From Advenella incenata (GTDB taxonomy: Bacteria > Pseudomonadota > Gammaproteobacteria > Burkholderiales > Burkholderiaceae_B): DNA of 64,000 nt. Of the stretch, positions 49,194-55,819 are shown piece by piece. The notes under the pieces were generated by a model, which had not been told where the DNA came from, ran no database searches, and worked only from the letters and a program-made list of their open reading frames with translations. Position 1 is the first letter of the stretch. Each line of letters begins with the position of its first letter. The DNA is taken from positions 992,001 to 1,056,000 of the forward strand of contig NZ_SHKO01000001.1 of NCBI RefSeq assembly GCF_004217095.1. The letters are read 5' to 3'. The position numbers and the translations under genes were made by a program.

Positions 49194-49268
49194 GTCTCCG
49201 TAGTTCAATGGATAGAATAAGAGTTTCCGAAGCTCTTGATACAGGTTCGATTCCTGTCGGAGGCACCA
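49194..49268 (+). tRNA. tRNA-Arg (anticodon CCG)
   Basis: The sequence folds into a full cloverleaf: acceptor arms GTCTCCG and CGGAGGC pair (one G-U), the anticodon loop TTCCGAA carries CCG for the codon CGG, and the T loop is GGTTCGATTCC-like. The CCA end is encoded. Its 3' end is followed about 30 bases later by integrase remnants, the usual setting of a tRNA used as a phage or island attachment site. Confidence 0.96.
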
Positions 49269-49289
49269 TTGCATATTTAGTGGTTATTA

Positions 49290-49757
49290 GCGGTTATTCG
49301 TTAAGCCACTTCTGCACTTTGCAGCTCCAGGTGGTGGGTTAAAGAGGGGATTGCTTCAAGATAAGCGTCCATTTTGGCTCTTCTCCGGGTATTGGCATCA
49401 CCGTCAATCCAGCCTGAATACACCTCAAAAAAACATCTTGGCCAATATCTGGCGTTAATCTTGGCGCTAGCTTGGCCCATTTGCCTCCAGACGTAAGTGG
49501 AATTCATGCAGGTACAGCGTAGCGTACGTGTGCCAGGTCTGCTTAGCGCCTCACTCTCTAATATTTACTCATCTCAACGCCTTGTGCTGCGGTCGGCTCG
49601 AATCCGCGAACCGTTGTCCGGTCCTTGGATTGATAAAAACATAGCCATTTTGCGACCACGTCAGAGCAAGCTTACACTCAAGGGCTTTCATTGCGGGCGT
49701 TTGCAAATCCACATATCTGATCCTGTTGGTCGTCGTTCCCTTGTCGCGAGCTAGCAC
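49290..49757 (-). pseudogene. Tyrosine recombinase (phage integrase) remnant
   Basis: Two minus-strand fragments match the C-terminal catalytic part of site-specific tyrosine recombinases. The upstream piece (49569-49757) has KGTTTNRIRYVDLQTPA and YVFINPRTGQRF. The downstream piece (49301-49507) has YVWRQMGQASAKI, then VYSGWIDGDA with the tyrosine nucleophile. Between them the RHTYAT-type box is lost and the frame breaks; QMGH is QMGQ, and an insertion separates it from the Tyr region. The N-terminal half is absent. It is inactive and lies against the 3' end of tRNA-Arg. Confidence 0.8.
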
Positions 49758-49815
49758 ACGGGCCGCATCAACGCGGATTTGTTCGCGGATGTGTCCACAG
49801 CAGGATCATTGCTGA

Positions 49816-50811
49816 TTACCTACTAGAACCGGTGTGAACCAGCACTTTGCCCATAGCCTTGCCTGACTCCAGCAATGCGTGCGCTTCGGCGATCTGGTCA
49901 AGGCGTAGGTTGATGGCGATCTGGGGTAAATACTGACCGGTGTGCAGGCATGCGGTGATGTCTGCGATAGCCAAACGTTTGGCCTCTACTGGTACGTTAT
50001 AAATATATACAAAACGAAATACACAGCCATGTACCATTGCTTGCAGCAGCGGTATCGACAGCTCTTCCGTGGCGCTCGATGTAGCATATGAGCTGATCAC
50101 ACCACCTTGTGCGAGGCACGCCATATTGATGTCAAGGTTAGCTTTTAGATTAACGTCAACAATTCGGTTGATCCCCAGCCGGTCCGTAGCCTTACTCAAT
50201 GTCTCAACAATATTTTTTTCTGACCTGTCGATGACCAGATCCGCGCCGTTAGCTTTCGCAACGATGGCCTGTTTGGAATCCATGACGGTAGTCGCGACCC
50301 ACGCCCCTGCCCATTTTGCAAGCAGTATTGCCGCCGTTCCGACGACCCCAGCTCCGCCATGCACCAGGACGCGTTGACCTTTTAACGCACCATCGGCAAA
50401 TAGACAACGGTGTGCTGTCAATGCGGGAATGCCCAAAGCGGCACCCACTTCATACGAAACGTTGTCGGGTAGAGGAATCGCCTGCTCCGACGGTACGACG
50501 ACGAGCTCGGCCGCTGTCCCGCTAGCACGACCATACTGTGCCTCGTAGACCCACACCCGCTCGCCAAGCCGAGACGCCGGAACTTTATCACCGACGGCCT
50601 CGATCACACCAGAGCCATCTTGATGTGGAATGATCTGTGGAAACGCCATCGCTGCCGAAAACGCGGTGCGGGCTTTGATATCGCTTGGATTGATTCCGGA
50701 GACGTGAATCCGCACGCGCACCTCATTCGGTGCTGGCTCAGGTATAGCAACTTCCCCAAGGATCAATACTTCTTCAGCAGGTCCCTGCCGATTGTAATAG
50801 GCTGCTCTCAT
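49816..50811 (-). CDS. Zinc-type alcohol dehydrogenase-like NADPH:quinone reductase
   Basis: A 331-residue medium-chain dehydrogenase/reductase of the quinone oxidoreductase group, without the zinc-binding cysteine cluster of true alcohol dehydrogenases. The Rossmann motif HGGAGVVGTAAILLA is near residue 151, and the N-terminal GroES-like fold shows VSGINPSDIKAR. It probably reduces quinones or enals with NADPH. The gene is divergent from an HxlR regulator, a common pairing for stress-induced reductases. Confidence 0.9.
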   Translation of the reverse strand: MRAAYYNRQGPAEEVLILGEVAIPEPAPNEVRVRIHVSGINPSDIKARTAFSAAMAFPQIIPHQDGSGVIEAVGDKVPASRLGERVWVYEAQYGRASGTAAELVVVPSEQAIPLPDNVSYEVGAALGIPALTAHRCLFADGALKGQRVLVHGGAGVVGTAAILLAKWAGAWVATTVMDSKQAIVAKANGADLVIDRSEKNIVETLSKATDRLGINRIVDVNLKANLDINMACLAQGGVISSYATSSATEELSIPLLQAMVHGCVFRFVYIYNVPVEAKRLAIADITACLHTGQYLPQIAINLRLDQIAEAHALLESGKAMGKVLVHTGSSR

Positions 50812-50840
50812 GTTTTCGTTCCAGTAAAAAGATCAGTAGT

Positions 50841-50858
50841 TGAAGGCGTGGGCCTTCA
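50841..50858. promoter_or_regulatory. Inverted repeat TGAAGGC-GTGG-GCCTTCA
   Basis: A seven-base perfect inverted repeat with a four-base spacer, 30 bases upstream of the quinone reductase start and about 90 from the hxlR start. It may be an operator or a 5' hairpin in the reductase mRNA. Confidence 0.4.
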
Positions 50859-50931
50859 GGTCAAGTCACATAATATGAGGCAACGATATTTTTAACAAGT
50901 AAGCACAAATTTGATATGTAGGTACATTTTG

Positions 50932-50945
50932 TATACTATTGAGCC
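50932..50945 (+). promoter_or_regulatory. -10 element placed for a leaderless hxlR mRNA
   Basis: TATACT at 50932-50937 is a good -10 hexamer, and the ATG follows only eight bases later, so a start site six to nine bases downstream would coincide with or touch the ATG. No Shine-Dalgarno sequence is visible in ATTGAGCC. The -35 is a poor TTGATA at 15 bases. Confidence 0.4.
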
Positions 50946-51317
50946 ATGAAAACTGAAACCAAAACCCAGTATCGATGCGCCGTGGAGGCCACCGTGAAAG
51001 TCGCGGGTGGAAAATGGAAGGCGCTGATTATTTATTACCTGCTGAGTGGTACCAAGCGGTTTGGCGAACTCGGCAAGCTGATCGGTGGCGTAACCCAACG
51101 TTCATTGACATTGCAGCTTCGCGAACTGGAAGCCGATGGCATTATCTCCAGGGAAATTTTTGCGGAAGTGCCCCCGCGTGTGGAATATTCGCTCACGCCC
51201 TTCGGACTAACACTTGCTCCTGTACTTGAAGCAATGAAACTTTGGGGTGATAACTACATTGACCATCTAGAGATTGAGAAACAGTGTGCCGATCAAAGCG
51301 CTGGTAATGCTCGTTAA
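50946..51317 (+). CDS. HxlR family transcriptional regulator
   Basis: A 123-residue winged-helix regulator. The N-terminal CAVEATVKVAGGKWKALIIYYLLSG is the family signature, including Cys13, which in the HxlR members YodB and HypR senses quinones or oxidants. The wing region is GGVTQRSLTLQLRELEADGII. It is divergent from the quinone reductase gene and likely represses it until an electrophile modifies Cys13, which is inference from characterised relatives. Confidence 0.9.
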   Translation: MKTETKTQYRCAVEATVKVAGGKWKALIIYYLLSGTKRFGELGKLIGGVTQRSLTLQLRELEADGIISREIFAEVPPRVEYSLTPFGLTLAPVLEAMKLWGDNYIDHLEIEKQCADQSAGNAR

Positions 51318-51335
51318 TCTGAACTCCCTGCACCT

Positions 51336-51350
51336 TCTGTCAGTGACAGA
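51336..51350. promoter_or_regulatory. Palindrome TCTGTC-AGT-GACAGA after hxlR
   Basis: A six-base perfect inverted repeat with three bases between, 19 bases after the hxlR stop. The loop is too small for a terminator. Significance is unclear. Confidence 0.25.
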
Positions 51351-51383
51351 CAAGATGTGCCACATTAAATAAAGCAATTTTTA

Positions 51384-51506
51384 TCAATGGCCCGCAATAG
51401 GGCCGGGTAACAGTAGCTCAAATTCAAGTGTTTCGTCATCCAACGAATCTAATTCACCAGCGCGGACCCATCCTTGGTGGCGATAGAAACCATAAGACCG
51501 AACCAA
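51384..51506 (-). pseudogene. Remnant of a GNAT acetyltransferase (C-terminal end only)
   Basis: A 40-codon frame between a TAG and its stop reads GFYRHQGWVRAGELDSL, then DDETLEFELLLPG, the usual last part of a GNAT-fold acetyltransferase (the FYxxxGW turn and the closing strand). There is no start codon and no upstream acetyl-CoA motif in frame, so it is the decayed 3' end of a gene. Confidence 0.55.
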
Positions 51507-51628
51507 CTACACGGTACACAGATCGGCGTCTTTTTGACTTTTGGCTTCACTATTTCGTTTCTTGAGGCGTCAAGGTCGTATTGGAATACCATCACTTTGC
51601 TCTGCTCGTCGGCGTCGATACAGCTCAT
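51449..51628 (-). CDS. Possible small protein, 59 residues, unknown
   Basis: This frame has a good ribosome-binding sequence (AAAGGA) eight bases before the ATG at 51628 and an unbroken frame starting MSCIDADEQSKVMVFQYD. I recognise no family. Its 3' part overlaps the GNAT remnant in another frame, so it may be a chance frame within decayed DNA. It lies in the suspected island. Confidence 0.3.
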   Translation of the reverse strand: MSCIDADEQSKVMVFQYDLDASRNEIVKPKVKKTPICVPCSWFGLMVSIATKDGSALVN

Positions 51629-51736
51629 TGGTCCATTTCCTTTAGCAAATTCTTCAACGCACTTACTCTGCCAGGCCAATAACAATCTTTCGGAGTGCGA
51701 AGATATACCAAACCACTGTGCTATCAGCAAGACGCC

Positions 51737-52675
51737 TTACGATACCCAGGGAGGTCTAGGATGAAATGTTGTTCGCAAAAATTCGATGAACAGCTTTACT
51801 CGCGCCGAAGTGACCCGTGATTGCGGAACCAGTGCCACAATATTAGCGTCGGGTAAGCGAAATTGAGGAAGCAGTTCTATTAGCGTTCCGTCTGATATGC
51901 TCGGCGCAACATCCCACTCTGAACGTACCATAATTCCTTTTCCGGCTTCGCACCATTGACGGATCACATCGCCATCGTTGCTCTCCATCATGGCGTTCAC
52001 CCGTATATGTTCATACTTTTTTGATCCTGTTCTTGCAAAGTGCCAGAGCGTGACATCTTCTGCGTTCTCTCTTAACACCAGGCATGCGTGCTCAATTAGA
52101 TCACTTGGGATGTTCAACTGGGGTGAGCAAGCGAGATAAGTTGGTGAAGCACACAATATGCGCTTATTGTTCGCAATAGGATGTGCTACCCAACGCGAAT
52201 CTGGAATATTGCCAATGCTTATTGAAATATCGAAAGCATCGCTGTCTTGAGCATTGTGACTCGGCAATATCAAATTGTCTGAAAGTACAAGTTGGGCTTC
52301 GATTTTCGGGTGGTTTGAATGGAACTTCGCCATCAGTGGAGCCAGATATTTACGTCCAAATCCGAAAGGTCCGTGGACTTTCAGCTTTCCTGCAATGGCT
52401 TGTGTTCTCTCGCCTAGCGCCTCTTCAATTGAGCGCATTTCATTTAATACAACCGTCGCTCTCTGTGCTAGAAGATGACCCTCATGAGTCAAATGAAAAC
52501 GTCGCGTGGTTCTCATGACTAATCGTGCACCTATGCGTGATTCAAGCTGGTGAAGTCGTTTGGTGATGGCAGGAGGAGTGACATTCTCTTCCCGGGCCAA
52601 TCCCGCCAGACTACCAATGCGCTTTAACTGCAAAATGAATTTCAGATCAGCAATCTCAATTTTCATATTATTCAC
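51737..52675 (-). CDS. LysR family transcriptional regulator
   Basis: A 312-residue LysR-type regulator with an N-terminal helix-turn-helix (about 8-65, LARE to RLHQLESRIGARLVMRTT) and a C-terminal inducer-binding domain. It is divergent from the HAD hydrolase gene that heads the D-amino-acid/RidA set, with an eight-base inverted repeat between, so it is the probable regulator of that set. Its base composition is more AT-rich than the backbone genes. Confidence 0.92.
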   Translation of the reverse strand: MNNMKIEIADLKFILQLKRIGSLAGLAREENVTPPAITKRLHQLESRIGARLVMRTTRRFHLTHEGHLLAQRATVVLNEMRSIEEALGERTQAIAGKLKVHGPFGFGRKYLAPLMAKFHSNHPKIEAQLVLSDNLILPSHNAQDSDAFDISISIGNIPDSRWVAHPIANNKRILCASPTYLACSPQLNIPSDLIEHACLVLRENAEDVTLWHFARTGSKKYEHIRVNAMMESNDGDVIRQWCEAGKGIMVRSEWDVAPSISDGTLIELLPQFRLPDANIVALVPQSRVTSARVKLFIEFLRTTFHPRPPWVS

Positions 52676-52679
52676 TCAC

Positions 52680-52711
52680 AGGTTAATAAAGTAATTATAT
52701 TTGATTAACCT
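52680..52711. promoter_or_regulatory. Inverted repeat AGGTTAAT-N16-ATTAACCT (candidate LysR site)
   Basis: A perfect eight-base inverted repeat (52680-52687 and 52704-52711) lies in the 87-base divergent gap between the LysR gene and the HAD gene, overlapping the expected promoters. It fits an operator for this LysR protein. Confidence 0.5.
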
Positions 52712-52762
52712 ATTGTTGTTTAATTATTTTTATACTGAGAGCTCACTCAGCCAATTGAAGGA

Positions 52763-53410
52763 ATGGTTATGAATCGGCAGTATGACTTTGTTCTATTTGA
52801 CTTATTGACCGCTCTTCTAGACTCCTGGAGCCTGTGGAACACAGCGGCGGGCAGCGAGTCGGCTGGACGCGCATGGCGTGCTGCCTACCTGCGAAGAACT
52901 TACGCATGCGGCGCGTATCGTCCATATGAAACGTTAGTACTGGAGGCGGCGCAAGAGGTTGGGTTGGGTACGAGGGTAGCTCAACGACTGGATGACAGCT
53001 GGAGTAACCTTCAGCCCTGGAGTGGTGTTGATGAAACGTTGCTGGAACTAAAACGCACGCATCGTTTAGGGGTGGTTACAAACTGTTCGGAACGCCTTGG
53101 TCATCTCGCGGTACAAAGGCTTCCAGTGACAATCGATGTGGTCGTGACTTCAGAGCGGGCTGGGTTTTATAAACCCAATCCAAAGCCATATCAGATGGCA
53201 CTGGACGAGCTGGGCGCCCGACCCTCCAATACCCTATTTGTTGCTGGTTCAGGGTTTGATCTATTTGGTACTGAAGCAGTTGGTATTGATACCTTTTGGC
53301 ACAACAGGGTAGGTCTGGATCGCCCCGACGGGGCGCCGCCGGCAATGTTGGAATCGGATAGTCTGGCACCGCTGTGTCAGCTTGCAAACAATAAAGGATT
53401 GCAAAAATAG
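52763..53410 (+). CDS. HAD superfamily hydrolase (haloacid dehalogenase-like)
   Basis: A 215-residue HAD-fold hydrolase. Motif I is LFDLLTALLDSW with Asp13 as the nucleophile, motif II VVTNCSER near 93 and motif III GFYKPNPKPYQMAL near 130 with the lysine. Motif IV (VAGSGFDLFG) lacks the usual first Asp but keeps one. The substrate may be a halo acid or a phosphate ester. It heads a plus-strand set with the D-threonine aldolase/dehydratase-like and RidA genes. Confidence 0.82.
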   Translation: MVMNRQYDFVLFDLLTALLDSWSLWNTAAGSESAGRAWRAAYLRRTYACGAYRPYETLVLEAAQEVGLGTRVAQRLDDSWSNLQPWSGVDETLLELKRTHRLGVVTNCSERLGHLAVQRLPVTIDVVVTSERAGFYKPNPKPYQMALDELGARPSNTLFVAGSGFDLFGTEAVGIDTFWHNRVGLDRPDGAPPAMLESDSLAPLCQLANNKGLQK

Positions 53411-53495
53411 CTATAAGCGTCTTAAGCAGACATGGTGCGATTAAAACGACGCTTTGCACTATTGTTTATTATGCGCGCCATGCGTTCGAAAATCT

Positions 53496-53524
53496 GTCGA
53501 AGCTAGTCGGGAGCGAGCTTCGAC
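53496..53524 (+). promoter_or_regulatory. Hairpin GTCGAAGCT-N11-AGCTTCGAC ahead of the PLP enzyme gene
   Basis: A perfect nine-base stem with an 11-base loop lies 55 bases upstream of the D-threonine aldolase-like start and about 85 after the HAD stop. No T-run follows. It could be an operator, an attenuating hairpin, or an mRNA-processing site between the two genes. Confidence 0.4.
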
Positions 53525-53578
53525 GCCTGAAGTCGGTGCTTGAAAAAATTCAAATTAACTAATTTCCTGGATATAAAA

Positions 53579-54739
53579 ATGCAGCTAAATGAACTGGAAA
53601 CTCCGGTGCTCGTGCTTGATCGGATCAAGATGGAAAACAATATCAAGCGACTGCGTGAGCATCTGAAACCTTTTAATGTTTTGTTTCGCCCTCACCTGAA
53701 AACCTGCAAATCTGCCGATGTCGCACGTTACATGACACAGAGTGGTGGGCCGGTGACTGTTTCCACTTTAAAAGAAGCGGAGTATTTTCTGGAGCATGGC
53801 TGGAACGACATCCTTTATGCCGTGGGTATCGCCGCCAACAAGTTCGCGCATGTGGCCAACTTGGTGGACCGTGGTGCGAAAATGACTGTCATTCTGGATA
53901 ATCGGGAAACAGCTTCAGCACTTGCGCAGTTTTGCAGTGACAGGAAGTTGTCTTTGCCCGTTCTTTTGGAGGTCGATACAGACGGACATCGGTCCGGCAT
54001 TCTCCCGGATTCGGATGCGTTGCTGGATGTCGCCGGTTTTTTTTGTCGTTCCAAAGATGATTCTGGTGCCTGGTTGGCAGGCGTCATGACGCATGCCGGA
54101 GATTCTTACAACTGTAAAGATACGCTTTCGATTGTGGCGCTGGCCGAACTGGAGAGAAAGGGGGCCGTCAACGCCGCACAGCGACTGCGGGCGGTGGGTT
54201 TCGATGCGCCAATTGTTAGCGTCGGCAGCACGCCCACGGCACATTTTGCGAGCTCGCTGGAGGGTGTGACTGAAGTTCGCGCAGGCGTCTTTGTCTTTTT
54301 CGATCTGGTCATGGCAGGTTTAGGTGTTTGTAATGTGACGGATATTGCTTTATCGGTACTGTGCACTGTTATCGGACACCAGAAAGAAAAAGGCTGGATG
54401 ATAACCGATGCAGGATGGATGGCAATGTCTAGAGATAGGGGAACCGCAAAGCAACGGGTCGATCAAGGTTATGGTTTGGTTTGCAATCTGGATGGAGTGG
54501 TAATGAATGATTTGGTCATGTGCGAAGCAAATCAAGAACATGGGATAATAATGCATCGTCAGGATCCTAAGAAGACCCCCATGCTGCCGGTCGGAACGCA
54601 GCTTCGACTCCTTCCAAATCATGCATGTTCTACGGCTGCTCAACATGAGAGCTATAAAGTAGTTGCCGGGGGGCCTGAGATCGAAGCGCAATGGGCAAGG
54701 TTCAGTGGATGGGAAGGGTCAGTCCATGTCAAAAATTAA
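53579..54739 (+). CDS. D-threonine aldolase / D-serine dehydratase-like PLP enzyme
   Basis: A 386-residue fold-III (alanine racemase-type) PLP enzyme of the DSD1/D-threonine aldolase group. The PLP lysine is Lys41 in RPHLKTCKS, and the C-terminal metal site is His348/Cys350 in PNHACS, which marks D-serine dehydratases and D-threonine aldolases. An earlier TTG at 53540 is in frame, but the ATG at 53579 starts MQLNELETPVLVLD as in the family. The RidA gene overlaps its end by 14 bases, which favours an enzyme giving 2-aminoacrylate or a related enamine. Confidence 0.88.
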   Translation: MQLNELETPVLVLDRIKMENNIKRLREHLKPFNVLFRPHLKTCKSADVARYMTQSGGPVTVSTLKEAEYFLEHGWNDILYAVGIAANKFAHVANLVDRGAKMTVILDNRETASALAQFCSDRKLSLPVLLEVDTDGHRSGILPDSDALLDVAGFFCRSKDDSGAWLAGVMTHAGDSYNCKDTLSIVALAELERKGAVNAAQRLRAVGFDAPIVSVGSTPTAHFASSLEGVTEVRAGVFVFFDLVMAGLGVCNVTDIALSVLCTVIGHQKEKGWMITDAGWMAMSRDRGTAKQRVDQGYGLVCNLDGVVMNDLVMCEANQEHGIIMHRQDPKKTPMLPVGTQLRLLPNHACSTAAQHESYKVVAGGPEIEAQWARFSGWEGSVHVKN

Positions 54740-55142
54740 GTTAATTCATCGAGATTCTGTCATTGAGGGAATGTCGATGCCTGGCGGGCATTACTCTCAC
54801 ACAGTGGTCGCGGACGGATTGGTTTTTATTTCAGGACAGCTGCCTATCAACGAGTCAGGCGAGCCGTGTACATATCTCGGATTCGCAGAACAAACTGAAT
54901 TAGCGATAAAGAATGTTGCTACTGCACTGCAGGCCGCGCAATGCGATTGGCGTCACGTACTCAAAATTACTGCTTATATTACAGACGTCGATAACTGGCC
55001 ATTGTTTAATAAAGTTTATGCAACATATGTCGGGGAATTCAAGCCAGCCAGGACAGTGGTTCCTGTTCCGGCGCTTCACTTTGGGGCGCTGATCGAAATT
55101 GAAGCGATTGCGCTCCGCAACGGAGATAGCGCTAGTAGGTGA
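54726..55142 (+). CDS. RidA/YjgF family enamine/imine deaminase
   Basis: A 138-residue Rid protein that speeds the hydrolysis of reactive enamines such as 2-aminoacrylate to keto acids and ammonia. Key residues are kept: Arg109 in PARTVVPVP and Glu124 in LIEIEAIAL. The frame is open for 21 codons upstream, but the ATG at 54726 has AAGGG eight bases before it. It overlaps the PLP enzyme gene by 14 bases, so the two are translated together, which supports a shared pathway. Confidence 0.92.
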   Translation: MSKIKLIHRDSVIEGMSMPGGHYSHTVVADGLVFISGQLPINESGEPCTYLGFAEQTELAIKNVATALQAAQCDWRHVLKITAYITDVDNWPLFNKVYATYVGEFKPARTVVPVPALHFGALIEIEAIALRNGDSASR

Positions 55143-55735
55143 AAACAATTTACCAACGCGGCAACGCCAATAATTATTCGTAGTGTTGCCCGACTGCTGA
55201 TTTATTCCGACTTATTTTCGAGTTTGGCCAATTGGAGTTACACGCCACGCTATCGTTTAATGATCATTTCCCTCCTTGAATCGATAGTGTGCCATTACAA
55301 AAACGATGTTCACTCATGGGAGCTCGAGTCAATGAAAAACCTATTATCATGTGCGCTGATGACCGCCTGTTTGCCGACAACACAGTCCTTGGAATATGTA
55401 CTCTATTGACGCTGATGACGCCGCGTCTTTTGAATTGGAATGGACTCTAGGCAGGTGATCTTCCAAACCCGATCGGGTTGGTCCGTTGCGCGCAGACAAC
55501 GCCAACCCTGGCGCAGGGGTTGTCAGGCAACAATTACTCAGCTAATATCCGCAGACCGATATAAAAAATTGGCCATTTCTATTTTTCAAATACCACCTAA
55601 AGGGAGTCAGTCGATGGCAGCAGCACATAACTTTTTCCCGCTCTGGGATCTGCAACATTAAGTTGCTTCTCATTTAGGTCGGCGCTCATCTCCAAGACGC
55701 AGCCTCAAATTTAAAGCGCAGCATTCTGCACTCCG
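55143..55735. other. Gene-poor 590-base gap at the right edge of the suspected island
   Basis: I see no gene with a recognisable domain. A 16-codon frame at 55614-55661 has a good ribosome-binding sequence (AAAGGGAG) and reads MAAAHNFFPLWDLQH; it may be a leader peptide or the 5' stub of a lost gene. No transposase or terminator was seen. Confidence 0.45.
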
Positions 55736-55819
55736 ATGTTTTCGGAGCGATTGCCTGTCGTCGTCAATATTCTCACTTATGGAATGCCGGAGGCCCACAA
55801 GGCGTCCGGGGTGTCATCA

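Noticed and set aside
51474-51764. A 96-codon plus-strand frame in the island
   Set aside because: No ribosome-binding site or family; it is antisense to a minus-strand frame with a good ribosome-binding site and to the LysR gene end.
55784-55797. CGGAGGC near 55790 as a copy of the tRNA-Arg 3' end (right attachment site)
   Set aside because: Only seven bases match and the flanks differ; too short for a direct-repeat attachment site.
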